Shown here: positions 24,110 through 31,976 of the stretch, piece by piece
How the letters are laid out: each line of letters begins with the position of its first letter
Position numbering within the stretch: position 1 is the stretch's first letter
From: Amylibacter sp. IMCC11727
GTDB lineage: Bacteria > Pseudomonadota > Alphaproteobacteria > Rhodobacterales > Rhodobacteraceae
Length of the DNA stretch: 64,000 nt
Direction: 5' to 3'
NCBI RefSeq assembly: GCF_029854195.1
Contig: NZ_CP122960.1
Coordinates: 1,866,001-1,930,000 of the forward strand
Notes under the pieces: generated by a model
Told to the model about the DNA's origin: nothing
Seen by the model: the letters and a program-made list of their open reading frames with translations, nothing else
The model's database searches: none
Translations under genes and position numbers: made by a program

Positions 24110-25042
24110 ATGGAAGAAGTAGATGCAAATCCAGGATTAATTTTCGATAAGATCGACGCCTGGCTTGATGGTTTGTTTAAACTCTTACCGAACCTTTTGG
24201 TTGCGATCATCGTATTTGCAATATTCTGGTTTGCCGCCTCTTTGATCAGTAAACTGGTCCAACGAATGGCCCGCAATCAGGACCGCCCCAGCTTGGCAGA
24301 GGTGGGCGGCTCTTTGATCCGATGGGCCATCGTCATCGTTGGTTTTATGTTGGCCGTCACGATTGTCGCGCCAACCATTACCCCCGGCGATTTGATTGCG
24401 GGTCTCGGTGTCAGCTCCGTCGCAATCGGATTTGCGTTCAAAGACATCTTACAAAACATGTTGGCAGGTATTCTAATTTTGCTGCGACAACCGTTTGAAG
24501 TGGGCGATCAAATTGTATCAGGCGGCCATGAAGGCACGGTTGAAAAAATCGAAACACGCGCGACATTGATCAAAACCTATGATGGCCGACGTGTGGTTAT
24601 CCCCAACACCTCAATCTATACCGACAGCGTTGTGGTCAACACCGCCTTTGAAACCCGCCGTTCGCAATATGATATCGGAATTGGTTGCAACGATGATTGG
24701 AAACGCGCCCGCGAACTCATGTTAGAAGCCTGCAAAAGCGTAGAAGGCGTCATATCTGATCCAGAGCCTGAAACCATACCCGTAGACCTTGGAGATTCAG
24801 CAAATATCGTGCGATTGCGGTGGTGGACGAAATCTGACCGTGCCAGCCAAATACACACTTTTGGTGCCGTGTTGCAGGCTGTGTATATGCGCTTGGATGA
24901 CGAAGGCATTGATATGCCATACCCAACACAAGTGCATCTGTTTCACGACCAAACTGAAGAAACAGATGGGGATCGTTCAAAACAACGCGAAGGTTGGCCT
25001 GCTGGGAAGGGCGACGTGCCCAAACCGCGAAACAAAACCTGA
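24110..25042 (+). CDS. Small-conductance mechanosensitive channel (MscS family)
   Basis: 310 residues. Three N-terminal membrane segments, then the pore-lining TM3 and beta-domain signature (GLGVSSVAIGFAFKDILQNMLAGILILLRQPFEVGDQI and EKIETRATLIKTYDGRRVVIPN). It opens under membrane tension to release solutes on osmotic downshock. The protein is of minimal MscS size, plus a charged tail of about 25 residues rich in Glu, Lys and Gly. An ATG with AAGGAA upstream sets the start. Confidence 0.95.
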   Translation: MEEVDANPGLIFDKIDAWLDGLFKLLPNLLVAIIVFAIFWFAASLISKLVQRMARNQDRPSLAEVGGSLIRWAIVIVGFMLAVTIVAPTITPGDLIAGLGVSSVAIGFAFKDILQNMLAGILILLRQPFEVGDQIVSGGHEGTVEKIETRATLIKTYDGRRVVIPNTSIYTDSVVVNTAFETRRSQYDIGIGCNDDWKRARELMLEACKSVEGVISDPEPETIPVDLGDSANIVRLRWWTKSDRASQIHTFGAVLQAVYMRLDDEGIDMPYPTQVHLFHDQTEETDGDRSKQREGWPAGKGDVPKPRNKT

Positions 25043-25062
25043 TTTTTGTGGGATGGTCCGAT

Positions 25063-25542
25063 TTATGCAGGCACGAAACCTGCCAATTTCGGATCATCCG
25101 CCCAGTCTTTCATTGCCGCCTCAAACGCCGCGTCCATCTCGCAGCCTTCCAAAAATACGGCCACGTCGTCCCCTTTAAGCCCACGCATAACGTCGGAGGT
25201 TTGGGCCCAAAACTCAGCAACTTTTAGACCAACGCCATTTTGCGCCCAAAAAGGATCCAGCACGCCTGACAATTCATAAAGCGCATCTTCACGCGAATGG
25301 GCGTAATCCTCATCCCACTCCAGATCGAGCGCAATGCAATCCTGCAAATACTCAAAACACGCTGCTGGATCGCCTGCCTTGGGTTTGAAATCCACCATGA
25401 CAGCGCGCAAATGCGCTTCGGCCATCACGGCATATCCCAACCCGCGCGTGTTGATATCCTTATCCGCCAGCGCTTTGCGCACCAAATGTGCCTTCACTTT
25501 GCCTTGCTCAATGCCAGCTTCGATTTGGCGCAACAGTGTCAT
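25063..25542 (-). CDS. Hypothetical soluble protein in the pseudouridine operon
   Basis: 159 residues, acidic, predicted mostly helical, with no signal or membrane span. It overlaps the 3' end of psuG by four bases, so it belongs to the psuK-psuG transcript. I do not recognise the family. Its place suggests an accessory role, or no more than hitch-hiking, in pseudouridine use. Confidence 0.7.
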   Translation of the reverse strand: MTLLRQIEAGIEQGKVKAHLVRKALADKDINTRGLGYAVMAEAHLRAVMVDFKPKAGDPAACFEYLQDCIALDLEWDEDYAHSREDALYELSGVLDPFWAQNGVGLKVAEFWAQTSDVMRGLKGDDVAVFLEGCEMDAAFEAAMKDWADDPKLAGFVPA

Positions 25543-26444
25543 GCCAGTGAAACGGCAATCTCTGACGCCAGTTTGGCGTTGTTGCGCACAAGCGCAATGT
25601 TCGCGGTCAGCGATTTACCTTCTGTCAACTCGACAATACGGCCCAACAGGAACGGCGTCACACCTTTGGCGGCAATCCCCTGCGCTTCGGCCTCGCTTAC
25701 CGCTTGCGCGATAATCGGTTCCAGATACGCGCGTGACAGCTCTGCCTCAGTAGGGATTGGGTTGGCCACCAATTGCCCGCCTTTCAAACCCAACGTGGCC
25801 CGCATTTGATGCGCCGCTGCAATCGCTGCGGCCGTGTCGCTGCGCAAAGGGATCGCAATATCAGACTCGCGCGACCAAAACGCTGGCAGAACATCTGTTT
25901 GATACCCAATCACAGGCACGCCGTTGGTTTCCAACACCTCCATCGTCATGGGCAGGTCCAAAATGGCCTTGGCCCCCGCACAGACCACTGTCACAGGGGT
26001 TTGGGCCAGTTCCAGCAAATCAGCACTGATGTCAAACGTGTCTTCTGCACCTTTATGCACCCCGCCAATGCCACCTGTTGCAAAGACAGAAATCCCTGCG
26101 AGCGCAGCACAAATCATCGTGGCAGCAACTGTTGTCGCGCCCGTGCGGCCGTGCGCCACTGCAAAGGCCAAATCCGCACGGCTCAGCTTCATCACGTCTT
26201 TCGCCTGTGCAAGCCATTCCAAGCGTTCCGCCGACAAACCGATGTGAATTTCGTGATCAATAATGGCAATCGTCGCAGGCACCGCGCCGTTGTCACGAAC
26301 CACATCTTCAACACCGCGCGCGGTTTCAAGGTTGGCAGGGTAGGGCATGCCATGCGTAATAATCGTGCTTTCCAACGCCACAACGGGTTTGCCCGCATCA
26401 AGCGCGGCGCGCACTTCATCTGAATAAGTAAGGGGCAATGTCAT
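25539..26444 (-). CDS. psuG: Pseudouridine-5'-phosphate glycosidase
   Basis: 301 residues with the PsuG signatures ALESTIITHGMPYPANLETA, GRTGATTVAATMI, FATGGIGGVHKGAEDTFDIS, and PVTVVCAGAKAILDLP. It splits pseudouridine-5'-phosphate into uracil and ribose-5-phosphate, using the carbon-carbon glycosidic bond. It overlaps psuK upstream by four bases and the small hypothetical gene downstream by four, giving a tightly coupled operon. Confidence 0.96.
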   Translation of the reverse strand: MTLPLTYSDEVRAALDAGKPVVALESTIITHGMPYPANLETARGVEDVVRDNGAVPATIAIIDHEIHIGLSAERLEWLAQAKDVMKLSRADLAFAVAHGRTGATTVAATMICAALAGISVFATGGIGGVHKGAEDTFDISADLLELAQTPVTVVCAGAKAILDLPMTMEVLETNGVPVIGYQTDVLPAFWSRESDIAIPLRSDTAAAIAAAHQMRATLGLKGGQLVANPIPTEAELSRAYLEPIIAQAVSEAEAQGIAAKGVTPFLLGRIVELTEGKSLTANIALVRNNAKLASEIAVSLA

Positions 26445-27334
26445 AGCGATGTCTCCGTCGAAATATAGGTGGCTGTGTGGGTCAGCGCAAAATCCAGAGC
26501 CTCAGCTCCAGTCAACCCGCGCATATCCGCTGCGATGTGGCTTGCCATAAACACATCACCGGCCCCCGTCACGCGCAAAACTGTCACAGCAGGGGGCAGG
26601 GCCGATTGCACACCGCGATCATCCGCAATCGCGGTCATATTTGGCCCATCCGTTACGGCTGCGCGAAACACACCCGCATCAACCATTGCGGCTGCGGCCT
26701 CTGGCGCGGTGGCCAATTTCGTGCCCAACAGAATATTCGCTTCAATCAGGTTCACGTAAAACGTGGCTTTCGAATGCTTGAAAAACGGCTTCAACCGCTC
26801 TGCCTTACCGGGTGAAGCAGGGGCAAGCCGCACATCCGCCATTGAAAACTCCGCAGCCCCGCTCATGTAATCCAGCGTGGCTTGTGGCAAATTACCTTCA
26901 CAGACGATCATCCCATCATACGGCGCATCCACCGTGCCCACACGTCCATCACGCATTGGCGCAATCACCGCATCGGCCTCGGCCTCTAACGAATGCGCAT
27001 CTGCAATCGCTGCAATCAGGCCATTACTGCCTTCAATCGCCATATACTGATCTGTTGGATGGCTGTCAGAAATATGCACCAATGCCGTTTCCATGCCCCG
27101 CTGCGTGGCCTCTTGCAACAAATCCCGCCCCGCAGGATCCGCACCGAGGGAGGTGAGCAAAGACACAGGCACATCATGCATCCGAAGCGCCATGGCGATG
27201 TTCATCATAACGCCACCAGGAATTCGAATAATCCGCCCAGGCACATCATGCCCCGCCTTCATATGGCGATCAGAGCGGCCAACAATGTCCCACAAAACGG
27301 AACCGATACAATGGATTGGGGCAGGGGAGGTCAT
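26441..27334 (-). CDS. psuK: Pseudouridine kinase, PfkB family
   Basis: 297 residues. The PfkB signature 1 region (GGVMMNIAMALRMHDVPVSLLTSLGADPAGR) and signature 2 (VTGAGDVFMASHIAADM, with the catalytic Asp in GAGD) are clear. Adjacency to psuG makes it the kinase that forms pseudouridine-5'-phosphate. It is the first gene of the operon. A damaged copy of its first ~25 codons is found 1.2 kb upstream, on the other side of an orphan gene. Confidence 0.92.
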   Translation of the reverse strand: MTSPAPIHCIGSVLWDIVGRSDRHMKAGHDVPGRIIRIPGGVMMNIAMALRMHDVPVSLLTSLGADPAGRDLLQEATQRGMETALVHISDSHPTDQYMAIEGSNGLIAAIADAHSLEAEADAVIAPMRDGRVGTVDAPYDGMIVCEGNLPQATLDYMSGAAEFSMADVRLAPASPGKAERLKPFFKHSKATFYVNLIEANILLGTKLATAPEAAAAMVDAGVFRAAVTDGPNMTAIADDRGVQSALPPAVTVLRVTGAGDVFMASHIAADMRGLTGAEALDFALTHTATYISTETSL

Positions 27335-27397
27335 AGGGCGTAATTGACCCGAAAGCTTCCAAAATGCAAGGGGATGACTGATGCTTTCCCGACAACC

Positions 27398-28216
27398 TTA
27401 TTGCTCAGGTGCGCCTAAACCACCGCTATTGTAGTCGGCTCCCGGTATCTTTTTTGTGCTGTAATCTTGCAGTAATACGAAAAAGCGAAACTCGTCGCCT
27501 TGTGTATTTCGTTGGATCACACCAGCTTGCTCAAGCTGCAACAAAATAGAATGCGCTCGCGTTTTGGGAATATGGTATTGATTGAACAAGGCTCGCTCAA
27601 CATCTTTCAACGTTGCAGTTCCTCCATTGTCCGCAATCAATTTAAAAACAACTTTTTGCGTTTCTTCCATTCTTCGTGCCTTTTTGTGCAGGTTCGAAAA
27701 GTAGGCAACAGTGTTTGTATAGTCTTCATGCGTTTCGCTCACAGCGACAGCATAATGGTCCACTTTGGGGGAAATAATTGCCCCTGATGTGATCAAGTCC
27801 AAAAGCACGCGTTTTAGTTCCGTATCAGAAAGAAATTTTCGCTCAATTTGCGGCGTCATACTCGCTGATGCAGCCGTAATATAGTCTTTTTGAATGTTTT
27901 CAAAACCCATACTTGTGTCTCCGCGTTTCGCAGATTTAATCAGCATGTCGTAAACAACCGTTCGTTGCCATTCAAACACCAATGTCTTGTTTCGGGCAGC
28001 TCTATCGTTCAACACCATAAAAACAAAGGTGGCGAGAGCACACATGGCAATGATCGTATTTGCTACAGGCCCCCATTGCATCACGCCCCTACGATTTACC
28101 GTGGCATCGCCCGACGTTCGTAACAATGACCCGTCAGAACTTGCTATAACATCGGGATTTGATGCCGCTGAAACAGCTGCTGTTTCTTGGTCGAGTGTTT
28201 TTGTTTTATCGGCCAT
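27398..28216 (-). CDS. Hypothetical membrane-anchored protein with C-terminal winged-helix-like domain
   Basis: 272 residues. The N-terminus is Ser/Ala-rich; one membrane span lies near residues 48-68 (VANTIIAMCALATFVFMVL). The C-terminal third (QKVVFKLIADNGGTATLKDVERALF...KTRAHSILLQLEQAGVIQR) looks like a winged helix, as in transcription factors. I do not recognise a family. Base composition is more A/T-rich than psuK. The gene is bounded by the intact psuK start on one side and a psuK remnant on the other, so it was probably inserted or brought in by recombination. Confidence 0.7.
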   Translation of the reverse strand: MADKTKTLDQETAAVSAASNPDVIASSDGSLLRTSGDATVNRRGVMQWGPVANTIIAMCALATFVFMVLNDRAARNKTLVFEWQRTVVYDMLIKSAKRGDTSMGFENIQKDYITAASASMTPQIERKFLSDTELKRVLLDLITSGAIISPKVDHYAVAVSETHEDYTNTVAYFSNLHKKARRMEETQKVVFKLIADNGGTATLKDVERALFNQYHIPKTRAHSILLQLEQAGVIQRNTQGDEFRFFVLLQDYSTKKIPGADYNSGGLGAPEQ

Positions 28217-28669
28217 TTTTTGTCCCCAATAAATTAGCTTTTCTAGTTAAAATTCTAAAAAATCCGTCGCCTCTACTTTTATTAGAAAAGCCAAGCAACA
28301 CGTCAAGAAATACTTCGCCTAAAAAATGAAGATGATGAAAGAAAATCCTCGTTAAACCCGAAACTTAGACCTCAACACTGAGCGAAGTTATAAGACTCTC
28401 AAATCAAACCGTTCCGCAAAAGCCAAAACCCATAAATCCTTCCAAACGCACATCATGCGCCGCCTTCATAACGCGATCAGAGCTGCCAACGATGTACCAA
28501 AGGACGGAACCGATACAATAAATGTATGGAGGTACGGCAGGACCTGGACAAGGGTTTGGTTTCATTTGCAAGAAATCGTAACACTCTAGATTGTCATCAT
28601 CCCCTTAATATGGTCATTTTGAACGATATTTCTTCCTAATCAATATCCATACAAATCAGGAGGCTTAAA
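28217..28669. other. AT-rich gap holding an inverted repeat and a psuK remnant
   Basis: No intact gene is seen. GCTTTTCTA (28237-28245) and TAGAAAAGC (28283-28291) form a 9-bp inverted repeat just upstream of the orphan gene's start. The stretch 28448-28517 is a decayed psuK copy, listed separately. The start region of the next gene carries CAGGAGG at 28658. Confidence 0.6.
28448..28517 (-). pseudogene. psuK 5'-end remnant (direct repeat of 27241-27310)
   Basis: Aligned without gaps to 27241-27310, 61 of 70 bases match. Read on the minus strand the frame is still open and gives CIGSVLWYIVGSSDRVMKAA against CIGSVLWDIVGRSDRHMKAG of PsuK. Beyond this stretch similarity fades on both sides. Both copies point the same way, so they are direct repeats enclosing the orphan membrane-protein gene. 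The divergence implies the copy is not recent, or that it came from a related strain. Confidence 0.85.
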
Positions 28670-29074
28670 GTGGAAGCTATTCAATTTCTTAATTCCCCAA
28701 TGGTTCAGCGTATTTGCACCGGCTTGTTTTTTGTTGCAATGGGTGCCGCGATTGCCTTTGGCATTTATGCGATGTCCCTTTACGGGCGGGCCAAAGAAAC
28801 AGAGTTAAGCGCAAAAATTGATCCACCATGGGAGCTGTTGATCGCAACATGGCGCGACAGCCTCATTATTACTGTGTTGTTTGTGTGCGAAGGCTTCTTA
28901 TATCGAATGGTGATCTTTTCTGGTTTCATAAATTTGCATGAAGGGTCCTATTATCGGATCAGTTCGCTCGTTGACCCAATCGCGTCATTGATCATTCTTT
29001 TGCTGATCACTTACATCGCAATTGCCCGCATAATTAAACTTCGGATTTGGATGCAAGCAAACGGCATAGAATAA
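28670..29074 (+). CDS. Hypothetical small membrane protein
   Basis: 134 residues with three hydrophobic segments near 15-37, 62-82 and 102-124. The GTG start is supported by CAGGAGG with five bases of spacing. No family is recognised and no homologous feature is visible nearby. It is followed directly by the rpsB promoter, so it is likely a single-gene unit. Confidence 0.6.
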   Translation: MEAIQFLNSPMVQRICTGLFFVAMGAAIAFGIYAMSLYGRAKETELSAKIDPPWELLIATWRDSLIITVLFVCEGFLYRMVIFSGFINLHEGSYYRISSLVDPIASLIILLLITYIAIARIIKLRIWMQANGIE

Positions 29075-29077
29075 TGC

Positions 29078-29106
29078 TTGCCACGCCCCCCAATCCCCCC
29101 TATACG
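29078..29106 (+). promoter_or_regulatory. Promoter and leader of rpsB-tsf
   Basis: TTGCCA (29078-29083) and TATACG (29101-29106) are separated by exactly 17 bases with a C-rich spacer. Transcription would start near 29113, giving a leader of about 114 bases before rpsB. A leader of this length on a ribosomal-protein gene is a likely place for S2 autoregulation; I did not resolve a structure. Confidence 0.6.
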
Positions 29107-29226
29107 GCCCTCACTTAAATCCACAGGCGGGACTTGCGGGTTGGTAGGGGAGAAATCCTTACGAACTCCACCGGTTGGGCACATGCCCTTCTCCCGCTGA
29201 GGCGAAACCGGAAAAGGAAAACTACA

Positions 29227-29985
29227 ATGGCTCTACCAGAGTTTACATTGCGCCAACTGCTCGAAGCAGGCGTACACTTCGGCCACCAAACACACCGCTG
29301 GAACCCACGTATGGGTCAGTACATCTATGGCCAGCGGAATGGCATTCACATTCTTGACCTGACACAGACTGTTCCTCTCTTGGATCAAGCTCTGCAAGTG
29401 ACACGCGAAACAGTTGCCAAAGGCGGCCGTATCTTGTTCGTAGGCACAAAGCGTCAAGCCTCCAAAGCCGTTGCAGAAGCCGCTGAGCGTTCCGCACAAT
29501 ACTACATGAACCACCGCTGGCTCGGTGGCACGCTGACAAACTGGCAAACAGTGTCCAAGCGTATCGCGCACCTTAAGCAGCTTGATGAAAAACTGGCAGG
29601 CGACGCATCCGGCCTGACCAAGAAAGAATTGTTGGGCATGGAACGCGAGCAGGCCAAACTGCAAGCATCCTTGGGCGGCGTTCGCGAAATGGGCGGCACA
29701 CCTGACCTGATCGTTGTAATCGACACCAACAAAGAATCCCTCGCTGTGGCAGAAGCCAACAAACTGGGCATTCCTGTGATTGCTGTGCTGGATTCCAACT
29801 CCGCACCAGAAGGCATCGACTACCCGATCCCTGGCAACGATGACGCGGCACGCGCCATTGCGCTTTACACAGACCTGATTGCACGCGCAGCCCTTGATGG
29901 CATGGCATCCGCAATGGGCTCCGCAGGTATCGACATCGGCGCAGCCGAAGAAGCCCCTGTTGAAGAAGCTGTCGCCGAAGCCTAA
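29227..29985 (+). CDS. rpsB: 30S ribosomal protein S2
   Basis: 252 residues with the S2 signatures LLEAGVHFGHQTHRWNPRM and PDLIVVIDTNKESLAVAEANKLGIPVIAVLDSN. The start ATG has AAGGAAA upstream; an in-frame start 93 bases earlier would read through the leader. The acidic C-terminal tail (EEAPVEEAVAEA) is typical of alphaproteobacterial S2. It forms an operon with tsf, 74 bases downstream. Confidence 0.98.
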   Translation: MALPEFTLRQLLEAGVHFGHQTHRWNPRMGQYIYGQRNGIHILDLTQTVPLLDQALQVTRETVAKGGRILFVGTKRQASKAVAEAAERSAQYYMNHRWLGGTLTNWQTVSKRIAHLKQLDEKLAGDASGLTKKELLGMEREQAKLQASLGGVREMGGTPDLIVVIDTNKESLAVAEANKLGIPVIAVLDSNSAPEGIDYPIPGNDDAARAIALYTDLIARAALDGMASAMGSAGIDIGAAEEAPVEEAVAEA

Positions 29986-30008
29986 GTCGGCCTCAACGCA
30001 CAAAATAA

Positions 30009-30033
30009 TTGGGGGTGCATCACGCGCCCCCAA
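30009..30033 (+). other. Hairpin between rpsB and tsf
   Basis: TTGGGGGTGC pairs with GCGCCCCCAA (10 bp, one T-G pair) around a 5-base loop in the rpsB-tsf spacer, without a U-tract. It probably sets the relative level or stability of the two messages. Confidence 0.6.
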
Positions 30034-30059
30034 CCCCCTGTTATTTAGGAGAGATAAAG

Positions 30060-30941
30060 ATGGCTATCACAGCTGCACTCGTTAAAGAACTGCGCGAAAA
30101 ATCAGGCGCAGGCATGATGGACGCGAAAAAAGCGCTCACAGCCGTAGACGGCAACATGGAAGAAGCCATGGACTGGTTGCGCACCAAAGGTCTGGCAACA
30201 GCGGCGAAAAAATCTGGCCGTACAGCGGCTGAAGGCCTCGTTGCGGTCAAAGTTGAAAACGGCGTTGGTGTTGCGGTCGAAGTGAACGCAGAAACCGACT
30301 TTGTTGGTAAAAACGCAGAATTCCAATCCATGGTTGCTGATATTGCCAATGCTGCATTGTCTGTTGATGACGTTGACGCGCTCAAAGCGGCTGACATCGA
30401 CGGCAAAACAGTTGAAACAGTGGTCACAGACGCCATCGCCAAAATCGGCGAAAACATGTCCGTGCGCCGCATGGCCAAAGTGTCTGGCGATGTTGTGGGC
30501 ACATACATCCACACCGCAGCCGCTGACGGCATGGGCAAAATCGGCGTTCTCGTAGCACTCAAAGGCGGCGACGAAGCCTTCGCGAAACAAGTGGCCATGC
30601 ACGTAGCAGCCGCTGACCCGCGCCCACAGTCCCTGTCCGAAGCAGACCTCGACCCAGCGGTTGTGGCCAAGGAAGAAAAAATCCTCACAGACCAAGCCCG
30701 CGAGTCAGGTAAGCCAGAAAACATCATCGAAAACATGATCAAAGGCCGCATGAAGAAATTCTTCGGCGAAGTGACCCTTGTGAACCAGTCTTTCGTGATC
30801 AACCCTGACGTAAGCGTAGGCCAAGCCGCCAAAGACGCAGGCGCAGAAATCCTCGGCTTTGTTCGCCTCGAAGTTGGCGAAGGCATCGAGAAAAAAGAAG
30901 AAGACTTTGCAGCGGAAGTTGCGAAAACAATGGGTGGCTAA
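30060..30941 (+). CDS. tsf: Elongation factor Ts
   Basis: 293 residues. The N-terminal UBA-like helix region (ALVKELREKSGAGMMDAKKALTAVDGNMEEAMDWLRTKG) and the EF-Tu-contact sequence VEVNAETDFVGKNAEF are diagnostic. It recharges EF-Tu with GTP. AGGAGAG five bases upstream sets the start. It is the last gene of the operon. Confidence 0.98.
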   Translation: MAITAALVKELREKSGAGMMDAKKALTAVDGNMEEAMDWLRTKGLATAAKKSGRTAAEGLVAVKVENGVGVAVEVNAETDFVGKNAEFQSMVADIANAALSVDDVDALKAADIDGKTVETVVTDAIAKIGENMSVRRMAKVSGDVVGTYIHTAAADGMGKIGVLVALKGGDEAFAKQVAMHVAAADPRPQSLSEADLDPAVVAKEEKILTDQARESGKPENIIENMIKGRMKKFFGEVTLVNQSFVINPDVSVGQAAKDAGAEILGFVRLEVGEGIEKKEEDFAAEVAKTMGG

Positions 30942-30983
30942 TTTTTTAGTTATTGCTAGAATTTAGACCCAAAGTTACAGATT

Positions 30984-31010
30984 AAGCCCCGCCAGCATGC
31001 GGGGCTTTTT
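30984..31010 (+). terminator. Rho-independent terminator of rpsB-tsf
   Basis: AAGCCCCGC / GCGGGGCTT, a perfect 9-bp stem with a 6-base loop, followed by TTT. It stands 43 bases after the tsf stop. Confidence 0.9.
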
Positions 31011-31013
31011 CGT

Positions 31014-31574
31014 TTAAGTACAGTCGACTTTTTCACCTTTCAGCCAAATGCTGCCTGAGTCACTGTTTACGTTTGTATCAAGTACGCGCAGGCATTGGTC
31101 ATAGTCGTTTTTAACTTTGATGGTTCCAATCGCTGTTGGGCTAGGGTTGGCCACAGACATCCAAGTTTCACGTAAATACATATCTGTCTTGGGTTTTACG
31201 ATTTGGCCTTGAAATTCATCTATATCCAAATTTTTTAATGCAGGGTAATACCAACCTTCCTTGTTGTTATTGTTTCCAAGAAATGACCACCCTACCAAGC
31301 CAAGTACAGTCTCAGGGGCTCCAATCGCAACAATGTCACTCACGACAGGATCTTTGCTCTTGTTCAATCCAAATAACTTTTTGCCGTTGTTAAAAAAGGA
31401 GTTAACAGCTTGCTGCCCTTCTGCCCCACTCATACTTAAGGCGGACAAGACAACGCCACTAATTATCGTGAGCGATCCGATAATACTGGCAACAGACTTT
31501 AATCTGCTTTCAATAACAGCGAAGATCGATTTCGGCTTTTCGTCTTCAATGATTTTAACAAGAACAGGGTCCAT
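31014..31574 (-). CDS. Hypothetical membrane-anchored protein
   Basis: 186 residues from the ATG with AAAGG upstream; an upstream TTG would add five residues. One membrane span lies near residues 25-45 (SVASIIGSLTIISGVVLSALS). The rest is polar, with Asn-rich stretches and two C-terminal cysteines. No family is recognised. A/T-rich codons set it apart from tsf, with which it converges at the terminator. Confidence 0.65.
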   Translation of the reverse strand: MDPVLVKIIEDEKPKSIFAVIESRLKSVASIIGSLTIISGVVLSALSMSGAEGQQAVNSFFNNGKKLFGLNKSKDPVVSDIVAIGAPETVLGLVGWSFLGNNNNKEGWYYPALKNLDIDEFQGQIVKPKTDMYLRETWMSVANPSPTAIGTIKVKNDYDQCLRVLDTNVNSDSGSIWLKGEKVDCT

Positions 31575-31654
31575 ATTAGTGCCTTTCAAAAAAAAGTTCC
31601 TAAATCCTAAGTGGTTTGGAGAATTTTGAAAGATTTTTTGTCAGGACAACCGTG

Positions 31655-31903
31655 TTAATCCAAAAAGTCGAAAATCTCGCCAAGCAGACCCTTTTTCTTC
31701 TTCTTTTTGTATTTCTTCGGCTCTTTCACTTGCGTCACAATATGTTGATGAACGGGGGCAGGGGCGCTGACAGAAGCGCGGTCAATCAGCTTGTCCAACT
31801 CGCCACGGTCTAGCCAAACACCGCGGCAGGTTGGGCAATAATCAATCTCGATTTCGTCGCGGTAAACAATGGACAGCGTTGCTCCATCAATTGGACATTT
31901 CAT
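31655..31903 (-). CDS. Zinc-ribbon (zf-TFIIB type) protein
   Basis: 82 residues starting at MKCPIDG with AGGAG nine bases upstream. The CPIDG...CPTCRGVWLDRGELDKLI pattern is the zf-TFIIB motif (COG3809-like), with two CxxC/CPxD pairs to hold zinc. The C-terminus is a lysine run (KKYKKKKKK) then GLLGEIFDFLD. The cellular role of these small proteins is unknown. Confidence 0.85.
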   Translation of the reverse strand: MKCPIDGATLSIVYRDEIEIDYCPTCRGVWLDRGELDKLIDRASVSAPAPVHQHIVTQVKEPKKYKKKKKKGLLGEIFDFLD

Positions 31904-31976
31904 GAAAGTGTTCTCCTGTATTACATGCGCAGAAAAGGCCAATTTGGTGCGCAGATCAACAATCAAGAATTTGTTT

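Noticed and set aside
29233..30033. A 266-codon minus-strand frame opposite rpsB
   Set aside because: Antisense to the ribosomal protein S2 gene and Cys-rich in the way shadow frames are.
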